A stretch of DNA of 64,000 nt from a candidate division TM6 bacterium GW2011_GWF2_37_49 (GCA_000989955.1 LBTE01000007.1:1-64000); one strand, 5' to 3'; numbered from the stretch's first letter, positions 53,233 to 62,124 are shown. Notes: generated by a model from the letters alone, not told the origin. Made by a program: numbers and translations.

Positions 53233-54333
53233 GTGTTTATTAAAAGGTTAAAATTGCAAAATTTTAGATGTTTTGAGGAGCAAGAGTATAGCTTTTCGGA
53301 GCGGTTTATTGTGTTAGAGGGCAAAAATGGGGCCGGCAAAAGCAGTATCCTGGAGGCCTTGCATTACGCCTGTTATTTGCGCTCATTCCGCACTCATTCA
53401 AATCGAGATTTAATCAAGCTTGATAAGGATTACTTTTTTATTGAGATAGATATTTACAGTGATTCAGTTAGCGATCAGATTGCTGTTGGGTTTGATAGTG
53501 TTCAGGGCAAGGTTGTCAAATTTAATCAAAAACCAATCCTAACATACAGAGATCTAATTTTGCAGTACAGAGCCGTTTCTTTATGTGCTGACGACATTGT
53601 TGCTGTTAGTGGTGAGCCGGATTATCGCCGAGATTTTTTGAATCAATCGGTACTTTTGCTTGATCCTGCTCGTTATTCGATGTTTAAAAAATATAAACAG
53701 ATTGTTGAGCAACGTAAAATTTTATTGCAGCAGATTAGGCATACTGGAGGGCGGGGTGGTCAAGTTTTTGATCAAATTACGGTTTGGTCAAAAACAATGT
53801 GGGAGTTGGCTGTTGAAATAAAAAAAATGAGGATAGAATATCTTGAGTCTTTGGAGCAAAATGTAAATCGGCTTTTGGCAGAGTATTTTTGCGTAACTGA
53901 GCCTGAATTACAAATTAAATTCAGATATATTTCCAAAAATATTGATTTTCAGGATCAATTTAACGAATTTTGGCCGACTTTTTATGAAAAGCATTATTCG
54001 AGTGAAGTAGAGCAGGGACGTAGTTTTTTTGGTGCTCATATCGATGATTTTGCGATTGATTTTTTTGGTAAAAAGGCAAAAATTTATGCTTCGCGCGGAC
54101 AACAAAAACTTATCATTTTTTTAATGAAGGTTTCGCAGTTGGATTTTATGAAATCTTGCGGTAAACCTGGAGTTCTTTTGTTGGATGATTTTTTAACTGA
54201 CTTTGATAAACAGAATTCAAAATTTGGGCTTGAATTACTTAAATATAAAGATTTTCAAGTTTTCTTAACAAATCCTAATTCAGACTGTATTTTTGATTCA
54301 ACTAATTCGTTAATTATGCGTATTGCGCATTGA
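53233..54333 (+). CDS. recF: DNA replication and repair protein RecF
   Basis: 366 aa from the GTG at 53233, 8 bases after GAGG; the TTG at 53200 adds 11 residues with no homology. RecF binds single/double-strand DNA gaps and loads RecA with RecO and RecR. SMC-like ATPase: 'FIKRLKLQNFRCFEEQEYSFSERFIVLEGKNGAGKSSILEALHYAC' with the P-loop at ~40-47, the signature 'ASRGQQKLIIFLMKVSQLDFM' and Walker B 'PGVLLLDDFLTDFD'. Notable because its partner recA is frameshifted. Confidence 0.95.
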   Translation: MFIKRLKLQNFRCFEEQEYSFSERFIVLEGKNGAGKSSILEALHYACYLRSFRTHSNRDLIKLDKDYFFIEIDIYSDSVSDQIAVGFDSVQGKVVKFNQKPILTYRDLILQYRAVSLCADDIVAVSGEPDYRRDFLNQSVLLLDPARYSMFKKYKQIVEQRKILLQQIRHTGGRGGQVFDQITVWSKTMWELAVEIKKMRIEYLESLEQNVNRLLAEYFCVTEPELQIKFRYISKNIDFQDQFNEFWPTFYEKHYSSEVEQGRSFFGAHIDDFAIDFFGKKAKIYASRGQQKLIIFLMKVSQLDFMKSCGKPGVLLLDDFLTDFDKQNSKFGLELLKYKDFQVFLTNPNSDCIFDSTNSLIMRIAH

Positions 54334-54598
54334 CTTTGCTGTTGTTTGGTTTAACATCATATTCCCGAATGGTTAATGTATTTGATTTATTTTAAGAAAT
54401 ACGCATTGCGCAATTATTGCAGCTTGAAATTATTTAACGATTTTCAACTTAAGTACTAGAATTTAAAATAGTACTTGATTTTCCCTTAGAAAGCTTTAGA
54501 CTGATTCTTGTGTTGGTGAGTAAAGTGGTTAACTTACCCTGTTTAAATAAGATATGAAATTTTTATAGACTTCATTACTACTCTCCTTTCTCCTTTTT

Positions 54599-54635
54599 CC
54601 GCCATGTAAAGTCTTTTACATGGCGGTTGTTTTTT
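54599..54635 (+). terminator. Rho-independent terminator of dnaN-recF
   Basis: CCGCCATGTAAA and its perfect complement enclose a GTCT loop, followed by TTGTTTTTT. It lies ~265 bases past recF with no gene between. Confidence 0.9.
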
Positions 54636-54876
54636 GTCCAAACATCCGCCCTTCTCAGCTCAGGCTCCAGCGGCCGATTTTTCTTTTTAGGTCAAATTTA
54701 ATTATGTGTTTTAGTTGTTGTGCTGGAAATTAATGACACCCTATCTTAATTGGTATTGCTAATGTTGTTTTTCGTTGTATTGGTTGTTGGGTTAGAATTA
54801 TTACTTATCGTGCGATTGGTGAGAAATTTATATGCATAGGTAATAATAGTTATTTAATTATTAGTATTAATAAAAG

Positions 54877-54902
54877 TTATGCGGGTTTTTACCCGCATAA
54901 CA
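54877..54902. terminator. Perfect 11-bp hairpin
   Basis: GTTATGCGGGT and its complement enclose a TTTT loop. Right of it there is no T-run; on the minus strand TTTTATTAATA follows, so it could end a minus-strand transcript. It lies 38 bases left of the dif-like site. Confidence 0.5.
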
Positions 54903-54939
54903 CATTATAATTAGTTTTAAAATAATTATAGTCGTTAAA

Positions 54940-54967
54940 GCTTAACATAATCATCATTATCAGACGT
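54940..54967 (-). other. Candidate dif site (Xer recombination site)
   Basis: 28 bases in an 11-6-11 layout: arm GCTTAACATAA, centre TCATCA, arm TTATCAGACGT. Read on the minus strand the XerD-type arm is TTATGTTAAGC (the common consensus is TTATGTTAAAT), and the other arm begins with the usual TTAT/ATAA core next to the centre. It lies in the largest gene-free gap of the window, where strand base bias appears to reverse. The outer half of the XerC-type arm fits poorly, so this is moderate. Confidence 0.4.
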
Positions 54968-55010
54968 TAAATATTATGTCATAGCTAATAACCGCTTCTA
55001 TACCATGAAT

Positions 55011-55160
55011 TCGCCATTTTGACTCAAATCGTTCAGCCTTCACTACTCATCTGAAACTACGGCGCCCGTGGGGTTTAAAAAAATATTATTCTTGCTTAAA
55101 CACCGATGTCGGCTTGCTTTTTAGAATTGATAGTTAATGTATGCCCCTGAAAATGCCTTT
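55011..55160 (+). repeat. Dispersed ~160-bp intergenic repeat, copy 10, degenerate
   Basis: CGCCATTTTGACTCAAATCG at the left, GGTTTAAAAAAATATTATTC in the core and GTTAATGTATGCCCCTGAAA at the right follow the order of the other copies but with many changes. The gap 54334-55354 contains in addition the terminator, the hairpin, the dif-like site and otherwise AT-rich sequence. Confidence 0.5.
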
Positions 55161-55354
55161 TTTGCGCGTTTATATAAAATTTATTAAAAAACTATCCAAA
55201 CCAAAATATTTAAGTCTAAAATGACAACGTTATTACATTCAAAATAATTAGACCTAAACCAACTCCACGTTACAACTTGAAACAAGTTAAATATTAGGTT
55301 ATCGTAAACATGAGAGTAAGGTTTGTCGGAAAGCCGATAACAAAAAGGAGAGAG

Positions 55355-56848
55355 ATGTTGAAATTATTCAAAAAGACTGAATCTATCAGGTGTTTGTTTT
55401 TATCAATTATTTTCTGCATATCAAATGCTCAATGCAAAATTATATCCAGCGACTTAGCCCTACGTATACCACCAGAGAGTTACACGGTATCAAGTTATTA
55501 TTCAGAGCGTAAATCTTACGTAGACCTTCCGGTCGACAGCGATCCCATCACACTTTTTTCGATTGAAGTTCCAGACACAGCAAGAACGGGTGACTCTACA
55601 CAACCTTTCACTTGCTGGGTTAATCTTTTATACATCGCCGATGTACACGACGTATCCAATGCCGTACTCCAAACAGGCCAGTCGACAATGACGCTTTTAT
55701 TTTATGTAAAAGATGATGATTTCTACTGCTCCATGCTATACAATGCTCAGTCAACATTTACAAACCTAACTCATGAATACACAAATGAAAGTCTTATGCG
55801 ATTCATCGAACCTGAGATTGATACGTCCACAAACATAATTTCAGTTAAAATACAAAACAACACAGGCCTTGATGCTTTTAGTAACAAAACATTTACAGCC
55901 ATCGGAACCCTCAAAAATCAATACGCATACATCAGCGTAGGCCACAATGGCCCTATCAATGACATTCATGAAATAAATACATTAATAACTTTTGAAAATC
56001 CAATTATTTTTAACAGCGGTAATCCAACGCTTGATGGCCAATTTTTGACATATCAGTTCGTCAAAACCGACCTACCGCTCATGATCACTGATATTGATAT
56101 AACCGCAGTGACGGAAAATATTATTCTGAAAGACTTTTCACCTGATTACATCGAGCTTGGTGCAGGTTCGGAGCTAATTTTTGGCGATCAAACCACCATC
56201 GAACTCAACGATAATCAGGAACTTAATTATACCTGGACATTTTCTGGAAATTGCAAAATTGACGGCAACGGATATGCCCTTACATTGGGCGATTTGGGAA
56301 ATATCATTCTTGAACATCCCTTTTCCTCGCTTACATTTAACAATGTGATACTCAAAGGCGTTTCTGGCACAAACATTCGATGCGTCAACAACGCCGGTGA
56401 ATTATCTTTTCGACTGGCCAAAATTGTTTTAAGTGATGATTTTAATTTTAACACAGGAAGCTTTAGCATCCTTGACCAATGCGCCATCACCGGCGGCAAC
56501 TCATTTAATTATTTTACCAATCAGACAAGCGTTATCAACAACAGCAGCTGCCTGAGCCTTGAACGCAACAGCTCTTTTTATTACGCCCCATCCATTGCTA
56601 GCAACTCACTTTTAAACATGACCAGTGACAGCGCTTCACTAAAATTATCCGGCGCATCGTTGAGTGTAACAACAACTGGACTCAACCTGGCAAACGGCAC
56701 AATCATGATCAAAAATAAGTGCCCATTTTATAATGATGGCGCATCAAGTTTATCTCAAGCAATAATCCTTGGCAGCGTGGATATTTTACCAGGCGGCTCA
56801 ATAGACCTTAGATCAGGCATAATTGATTATTCTGGTGAAATTGTTTAA
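55355..56848 (+). CDS. Large exported beta-rich protein, adhesin-like
   Basis: 497 aa from the ATG at 55355, which follows AAAAAGGAGAGAG; an upstream in-frame ATG at 55310 has no RBS. Signal peptide 'IRCLFLSIIFCISNAQC'. A globular N-part (~35-210) is followed by strand-rich sequence with regularly spaced Asn, Gly and Ser ('CKIDGNGYALTLGDLGNIILEHPFSSLTFNNVILKGVSG'), typical of right-handed beta-helix surface proteins. No autotransporter barrel follows. On plus the gene uses more C than G, unlike plus-strand genes left of 54 kb. Not assigned to a family. Confidence 0.7.
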   Translation: MLKLFKKTESIRCLFLSIIFCISNAQCKIISSDLALRIPPESYTVSSYYSERKSYVDLPVDSDPITLFSIEVPDTARTGDSTQPFTCWVNLLYIADVHDVSNAVLQTGQSTMTLLFYVKDDDFYCSMLYNAQSTFTNLTHEYTNESLMRFIEPEIDTSTNIISVKIQNNTGLDAFSNKTFTAIGTLKNQYAYISVGHNGPINDIHEINTLITFENPIIFNSGNPTLDGQFLTYQFVKTDLPLMITDIDITAVTENIILKDFSPDYIELGAGSELIFGDQTTIELNDNQELNYTWTFSGNCKIDGNGYALTLGDLGNIILEHPFSSLTFNNVILKGVSGTNIRCVNNAGELSFRLAKIVLSDDFNFNTGSFSILDQCAITGGNSFNYFTNQTSVINNSSCLSLERNSSFYYAPSIASNSLLNMTSDSASLKLSGASLSVTTTGLNLANGTIMIKNKCPFYNDGASSLSQAIILGSVDILPGGSIDLRSGIIDYSGEIV

Positions 56849-57037
56849 TTAAGGCAAAAAATGAGTTTTTTTTTATTCTCTAGAAATTAATTAAACCTTG
56901 ATGTTATTACTTATATTTAACAGTTAAAATTTATTACCATTTTATATAAATGAAAGGAGGGAAAGGCTTAAATTAAAATTTGGAGGATTAAAAATAGTAG
57001 ATAGAAGTGAATTATTTTAAAGCAAGGGAGATGGTTA

Positions 57038-58636
57038 ATGTTATTTTTATTAGCGTTTTTTTTAGTGCTTTTTTCATCCGCAACACTGGTTGGAGGTACT
57101 GAGTATACAAGTCAAGTCTTCAAAGATCCTACCTCTGGCGCATATATAACGATATCGCCAGCCAGCACTGACTCTTTTTCACTTAAAAATGAAAGTGGTA
57201 CTAATTTATTTAACATAGTTACGAGTTCTGGCGATACAACGGTTTCAGGAGTATTGGATGTTACAAGTACTGCATCTTTCCACCAAACTTTAACAATCGA
57301 GAAAGAGGCTTTCTTCTCACGTCCGATCAATGCAAACGTAACTGGTAACGTAACTGGTAACTTAACTGGTAACGTAACTGGTAACGTAACTGGTACTGCC
57401 ACAAATGCCGATACATCTGCTACTACAACCTGGGCTAATTATGCATCTACTGCTGGTAGAGCAACAATTGCCACAAATGCCGATACATCCGCTACTACAA
57501 CCTGGGCTAATTATGCATCTACTTCTGGCAGAGCAACAATTGCTACAAATGCCGATACATCCGCTACTACAACCTGGGCTAATTATGCATCTACTTCTGG
57601 CAGAGCAACAATTGCTACAAATGCCGATACAGCTGCGACTACAACCTGGGCTAATTACGCATCTACTGCTGGTACTGCAACATATGCTTCTACATCCGCT
57701 ACTACAACCTGGGCTAATTATGCATCTACTTCTGGAAGAGCAACAATTGCCACAAATGCCGATACATCTGCTACTACAACCTGGGCTAATTATGCATCTA
57801 CTGCTGGTAGAGCAACAATTGCTACAAATGCCGATACATCCGCTACTACAACCTGGGCTAATTATGCATCTACTGCTGGTAGAGCAACAATTGCTACAAA
57901 TGCCGATACATCTGCTACTACAACCTGGGCTAATTATGCATCTACTGCTGGTACTGCAACATATGCTTCTACATCCGCAACTACAACCTGGGCTAATTAT
58001 GCATCTACCGCTGGTAGAGCAACAACTGCCACTACTGCAACAACTGCAGCTGGTTTAACAGGTTCTCCTTCAATCACAGTTACAGATATTGATGCAGGCG
58101 GAGTTCTCGACGTAACAGGCTCAACATCACTGGATGGCATAGTTGTTCTGCAAGACGACGTAATGTTTGGAACACGGTCAATATCAGGCACAGGCCAAGA
58201 TCAAACAAAGGATTTATTAGAAATTTCGCTTCCAACTGGCATAAATAGCTACATCGGCACAGTAGATGTTATATACATTGGAAATATAGTTAACGCTGGC
58301 GAAGTCTTGCAAGATGTTGAAATATTCAAAACTAGATATCTTATTTCTCGCATGTCATTCACAAATACAGCAACAATAAAGCGCCTGTCAGATGAATATA
58401 TGAATAATGGAGGAGGTATTGCGACACCTTCGAATAATGCAGTTTATGCTACATCACTTGACTGCGAAACTGGCTCTACATGGACACCAGATGCAAACAC
58501 CATTAGACTACGATACAGAACCCCATCAAGTGACCCAAGTGGCTTTAAAGATAAAAATGTCACAATTCTTTATGAAATTCGTTCTGGTGGCGTAGGTAAC
58601 TATCCAGTTAATCTTCAAGGTCTATGGGCTAGATAA
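57038..58636 (+). CDS. Exported fibre-like protein with tandem repeats
   Basis: 532 aa. Signal peptide (MLFLLAFFLVLFSSATLVGG), a short head, five NVTG-type units (57335-57394), nine copies of a ~24-residue unit with core TWANYASTAG (57398-58027), a hinge and a C-terminal domain (~375-532) shared with the next gene ('NSYIGTVDVIYIG', 'TPDANTIRLRY', 'VTILYEIRSGGVGNYPVNLQGLWAR'). Such stalk plus globular tip proteins are like viral and phage fibres or trimeric surface fibres. RBS GGGAG. Strong terminator after it. A surface fibre for contact with a host is the favoured inference. Confidence 0.75.
   Translation: MLFLLAFFLVLFSSATLVGGTEYTSQVFKDPTSGAYITISPASTDSFSLKNESGTNLFNIVTSSGDTTVSGVLDVTSTASFHQTLTIEKEAFFSRPINANVTGNVTGNLTGNVTGNVTGTATNADTSATTTWANYASTAGRATIATNADTSATTTWANYASTSGRATIATNADTSATTTWANYASTSGRATIATNADTAATTTWANYASTAGTATYASTSATTTWANYASTSGRATIATNADTSATTTWANYASTAGRATIATNADTSATTTWANYASTAGRATIATNADTSATTTWANYASTAGTATYASTSATTTWANYASTAGRATTATTATTAAGLTGSPSITVTDIDAGGVLDVTGSTSLDGIVVLQDDVMFGTRSISGTGQDQTKDLLEISLPTGINSYIGTVDVIYIGNIVNAGEVLQDVEIFKTRYLISRMSFTNTATIKRLSDEYMNNGGGIATPSNNAVYATSLDCETGSTWTPDANTIRLRYRTPSSDPSGFKDKNVTILYEIRSGGVGNYPVNLQGLWAR
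57398..58027 (+). repeat. 72-bp in-frame tandem repeat array
   Basis: Nine units in the fibre gene: seven of 72 bp and two of 63 bp that lack three codons, all encoding [A-T-N-A-D-T-S-A]-TTTWANYAS-[TA/TS]-G-[RATI]. Units differ by only a few silent or single-codon changes, so copy number probably varies by slippage or recombination. A 12-bp repeat (AACGTAACTGGT) of five units precedes it. Confidence 0.9.
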
Positions 58637-58683
58637 ATAGTACAATAAATCTTATAATTATGAATTAGGATTTATTTTAGCTT

Positions 58684-58711
58684 ACCGGGCAGGGACTCTC
58701 CTGCCCGGTTT
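58684..58711 (+). terminator. Rho-independent terminator after the fibre gene
   Basis: ACCGGGCAGG and its complement enclose GACTCT, followed by TTTT. Confidence 0.88.
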
Positions 58712-58785
58712 TGGCAATAAAGATTAATATTATACCGGAAAGTGGGATTGTAGATTAAGAAAATTAAATGGATGTGGATTAAACA

Positions 58786-59574
58786 ATGTTGTGCCTTAGT
58801 AAAAATCTGATTTTGTTTTTATTATCTTGTTCTTCTGTGCTTATTTATTCATTATGTTTAGCCAATTTTACAAAATACACGAGCGATACCATTGTCGGAG
58901 ACTTGATAGTAACCGGTAACGTAACTGGAACAGCAGGCAGATTCACAGATTTACATGCAACATGTACTGCAGCTTTTTGTGGACTTTATGCTCACGGCAA
59001 TGTAAACGTAGCTGGCGCCACAACAAGCAGCTTGCTCGATGTAAAAGGCACAACATCCCTGGAAGGCACAGTTGTTCTGCAAAACAACCTAATTATTGGA
59101 ACAAGAAACATTGGATTGGGCGGCCAGGAAGGAGCAACAGTCAGCATGCTGCGAATAATTCTTCCTGCAGGCGTGAATAATTACATCGGAACAGCTGATA
59201 TCACTTACATGGGCATAAATAACACCAAGTGGGCTGAATTGCCTGATGAAGTTCACCTTGAATGTTTTATAGCAAAATATTTTATATCTCGGCTAAATTA
59301 TAGCGATACTCCAATTGTTATACGCATTTCTGAAAATTATTTTAATGAAAACGGACAAATGGCAACACCTACAATGCTTAGTCAATACGCCAGAGCTGAT
59401 GCCACTGCGCTAACTCCTGACGCAAATACCATTGAATTAACGTATACTGCCCCGAGTTATATTTTTGGCTTCTATCAACCAACTTACGACACAAATGTCA
59501 CAATTTCTTATGAAATTCGTTCGGGCGGCGTAGGAAGCTATCCAACTAATCTTGCTGGTCTGGTTGCTAGATAA
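58786..59574 (+). CDS. Exported protein sharing the fibre tip domain
   Basis: 262 aa. Signal peptide ('LILFLLSCSSVLIYSLCLA'), then 'FTKYTSDTIVGDLIVTGNVTGTAGRFTD', a single NVTG unit and no long repeat, a 'SLLDVKGTTSLEGTVVLQNNLIIGTRNI' segment matching 'VLDVTGSTSLDGIVVLQDDVMFGTRSI' of the previous protein, and the same C-terminal domain ending 'EIRSGGVGSYPTNLAGLVAR'. It looks like the fibre protein without its stalk. Perhaps both assemble on the surface, or they are alternative forms. Confidence 0.75.
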   Translation: MLCLSKNLILFLLSCSSVLIYSLCLANFTKYTSDTIVGDLIVTGNVTGTAGRFTDLHATCTAAFCGLYAHGNVNVAGATTSSLLDVKGTTSLEGTVVLQNNLIIGTRNIGLGGQEGATVSMLRIILPAGVNNYIGTADITYMGINNTKWAELPDEVHLECFIAKYFISRLNYSDTPIVIRISENYFNENGQMATPTMLSQYARADATALTPDANTIELTYTAPSYIFGFYQPTYDTNVTISYEIRSGGVGSYPTNLAGLVAR

Positions 59575-59584
59575 AATTTGTAAA

Positions 59585-59745
59585 TCAAGTTTTTGCACTT
59601 TTTACCAAACTTCTTCGCTAGAACCGATCCAATCAGTTCTAGCAGGCCGCATCTAAAAATTTACCATTTTCTCCGTAGAGCCTTCGCACAGCATGGTTTA
59701 AGACATGATAGTGGATGTATATGCCTAAAAATCATTGAGTTGGCG
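59585..59745 (+). repeat. Dispersed ~160-bp intergenic repeat, copy 11
   Basis: GTTTTTGCACTTTTTACCAA at the left, GCAGGCCGCATCTAAAAA in the core, GGATGTATATGCCTAAAAAT at the right, then CATTGAGTTGGCGC. An 8-bp hairpin GCTAGAAC/GTTCTAGC lies just left of the core. It fills the gap between convergent genes. Confidence 0.85.
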
Positions 59746-59756
59746 CACTAAAAAGT

Positions 59757-61565
59757 TTAGTAAAACGCATTAAGATAATCCAACAGAATCTTATCTTTGA
59801 GCCGATTTTTGGCCAGCGAATCTGCAATTATAAATTCAACCTGCTGCTGCACATTTTTGCGAATGAGTATGCAAATATTGTGACCAGGATCTTCCTCATC
59901 ATGCGTTGGCACAATCCAGATTATGAATGTTTTGTTGCCTTGATTGAATTGTTGAATTAGCTGCTGCTTTTTATCATCATTAGTTTCATCATTAGTTTCA
60001 TCGGCAATTAAATTGTCTGTGCCAAGCACAACTGGCGTTCTAACCACAAACGCCCATTTCTCAAATACAGATCTATTATTTAAAACTGCAGTCAAATCAG
60101 CTAATGAAAATTGGTTATTCGCTACAAATATGTTACAAAAAAATAGATTATAGTATTTATCCAAATTATCCTTTTTAGCCGCATAATTTGGATTAAGTCC
60201 AGCTCCTCCAATCAAATCTGGATCAAATTTATAAAGCACAGGAATCTGAAAAATTGGAGGCTGTCGATCAAGTTGATGCTCTTCTAATTCTGAATTACGT
60301 ATTTTATTCATATTATCGCAGTACCGAACCATGTTTTCGGCATCACCCTTAAAAATTGGCCCCAGTTCTTTCATAAATAAATAATAAAACGGATACGGGT
60401 AATTCCAGTTTCTGTTAAAACTGTTAAAACGCTCTACACATCGGCGCTGTTGATTATTTAGTTCTTCGGCAAGATTAAATGCTCGCCTTACAAGCGCTGG
60501 TCTTGCCGCCAGCTGAATTTCATTTGTTAAGAGCTGATTGGCAACAGAGGCATAATGATAGATGTCCCGAATCTGATGATTCCTGCAAAAATCTTGATAC
60601 GGATCACGGCGGGCTTGAAGGCGGGCTTGAAGGCTGGCTTGTGCACAAGGTAGTATGCTATTGATCAAACCTTGCGTTACATGACACTCATACGCCTGAA
60701 GCCAGTTCGGAGAATATGCCTCCCTCATCCAACGCGGACCTGTAACATCTAAAAAATGTTCAACGATAAGTCGCTCAGCATCGGTAAATTTTACACGACA
60801 AGTTGGGCATTGATCGTAACTTGGCAGCGCACCACTTTTAATATTAATCTCCTCAATATTTTGTTCTGCAAAACCTTCCTGCAACTCTTGACCAGCAACA
60901 TCATCTTCTGCCATCAGCTGCAAATCTGCCACCTCTATATCATGCATTTCAGGGTTTTGTCGATAAGTTTCAATCGCTTGCGCTACTCTATCTGCATGAG
61001 TTATCGGTGTTTGCAACACCTCCATCTCAATATTTTCACGATTAAAATATTGCTGCGCCAGGCACGACAGATGAACCCAGTGAAGCTGCTCGGGTCTGGC
61101 CTCTGGCGACCAGTGCAGCGGAACAATAATCCGATCCTCTTCCGAATCGATTGGCCCAGGTCTTGAAATCAATGAAAACAAACAGCCGAGATCGACAACT
61201 AAATTATGTTTATCTTGTGCGCAAATCAAGCGGTCTTGGCAAATCGAGCATTCGGAAGGCAATTCTTGAACAGGTCTCGCCCAAAATTTACGCTTCAACA
61301 AAGCCTTAAACCTGCTAGCTTTTTCACGCGTCCAATGCCAACCATCACCAAATCGAGTTTTTGCCGCTCTAAAAAACTGTATAATCTTCGGGCCAGCCCA
61401 TTCACGAAATTGTTTCACCTTTGAACGCCAAGTCAAAGCTTGCGGCTGTTCAGGTGGTTGCGCAGGTGGTTGCATAGGTTGTTCATCAGCCGCATTAATA
61501 ATCGAACAAAAACAAAAAATTAAAACAACTAATAAAATCGATTGCTTTAGCCAACAAGTTTTCAT
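59757..61565 (-). CDS. Exported RING-finger protein, possible ubiquitin ligase-type effector
   Basis: 602 aa from the ATG at 61565 behind GGGAGAGGGTG; the frame up to 61685 overlaps ruvC. Signal peptide 'KTCWLKQSILLVVLIFCFCSIINAA', proline-rich stretch, basic helices, then a RING-H2-like ligand series: CSIC (~106-109), 'DLGC', 'HWVHLSC' (H-x2-H-x2-C, ~160) and, after an unusually long insert, CPTC (~256). RING domains recruit ubiquitin-conjugating enzymes, which bacteria lack, so a host target is implied. The C-terminus has 'GHNICILIRK' and 'FIIADSLAKNRL' with the same His-x19-20-Asp-Ser spacing as the protease pair at 44.8-48 kb; a matching Cys is not evident. The E3 role is inference. Confidence 0.6.
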   Translation of the reverse strand: MKTCWLKQSILLVVLIFCFCSIINAADEQPMQPPAQPPEQPQALTWRSKVKQFREWAGPKIIQFFRAAKTRFGDGWHWTREKASRFKALLKRKFWARPVQELPSECSICQDRLICAQDKHNLVVDLGCLFSLISRPGPIDSEEDRIIVPLHWSPEARPEQLHWVHLSCLAQQYFNRENIEMEVLQTPITHADRVAQAIETYRQNPEMHDIEVADLQLMAEDDVAGQELQEGFAEQNIEEINIKSGALPSYDQCPTCRVKFTDAERLIVEHFLDVTGPRWMREAYSPNWLQAYECHVTQGLINSILPCAQASLQARLQARRDPYQDFCRNHQIRDIYHYASVANQLLTNEIQLAARPALVRRAFNLAEELNNQQRRCVERFNSFNRNWNYPYPFYYLFMKELGPIFKGDAENMVRYCDNMNKIRNSELEEHQLDRQPPIFQIPVLYKFDPDLIGGAGLNPNYAAKKDNLDKYYNLFFCNIFVANNQFSLADLTAVLNNRSVFEKWAFVVRTPVVLGTDNLIADETNDETNDDKKQQLIQQFNQGNKTFIIWIVPTHDEEDPGHNICILIRKNVQQQVEFIIADSLAKNRLKDKILLDYLNAFY

Positions 61566-61605
61566 CACCCTCTCCCTAAAAAAATTTCCAATCAAAATTA
61601 ATGAT

Positions 61606-62124
61606 CTACTTATTATTAAGCTTATGCAAAATATTGTTTGATTGCCAGATTCCGCAGATACCGATGGCCAACGCATCGGAAACATCGGATCTTTCTATTT
61701 TTCCGATTTGCGCAAGTTTTGGGAACATGCGCAAAACCATGTTTGCGACCTGATCTTTGCTGGCACCGCCAAAACCTGTCACGGCTGACTTGATCTCTCG
61801 TGGCGCAAACTCACGCAGTTCAAGATTATGTTGATCGGCCAACAAATAAAGAATTCCACGCAAAAAACCCAATTTTAAAAATGTTTGTGCATTCCTGCCC
61901 AAAAACGAGGTCTCAAGCGAAACTTGCGTTACAGACAGTGTATTGATCTTGGCCTGAAAAAAGTTAAAAAAAATACCGACCCGCTTTGATAACGAATCGG
62001 TCGATTTCATTTTTAAATATCCACAATCGATAAGATAAACCTTGCTGCTGTCCTGCTTTAAAATTGAGTAACCGGTTACGCTAAAACCAGGATCCACACC
62101 CAAAATTACAGAATCTTTATTCAC
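61606..62124 (-). CDS. ruvC: Holliday junction endonuclease RuvC
   Basis: 172 aa. RNase H-fold resolvase; catalytic acids visible: Asp11 in ILGVDPGFSVTGY, Glu in 'VSLETSFLGRNAQTFLKLGFLRG', and Asp residues in 'KIERSDVSDALAIG'. The C-terminal 'FAPREIKSAVTGFGGASKDQVANMVLRMF' matches the family. ruvA and ruvB are not adjacent. Downstream of dnaB on the same strand. Confidence 0.95.
   Translation of the reverse strand: MNKDSVILGVDPGFSVTGYSILKQDSSKVYLIDCGYLKMKSTDSLSKRVGIFFNFFQAKINTLSVTQVSLETSFLGRNAQTFLKLGFLRGILYLLADQHNLELREFAPREIKSAVTGFGGASKDQVANMVLRMFPKLAQIGKIERSDVSDALAIGICGIWQSNNILHKLNNK

Noticed and set aside
57398-58027. Regular repeats considered as a CRISPR array
   Set aside because: Units are contiguous, 72 or 63 bp, lie in a coding frame and have no unique spacers; no cas genes.
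57405-58058. Long +2 frame rich in Leu, Pro and His across the fibre repeats
   Set aside because: It is the shadow of the 72-bp in-frame repeat; the main frame has a signal peptide, RBS and a conserved tip domain.
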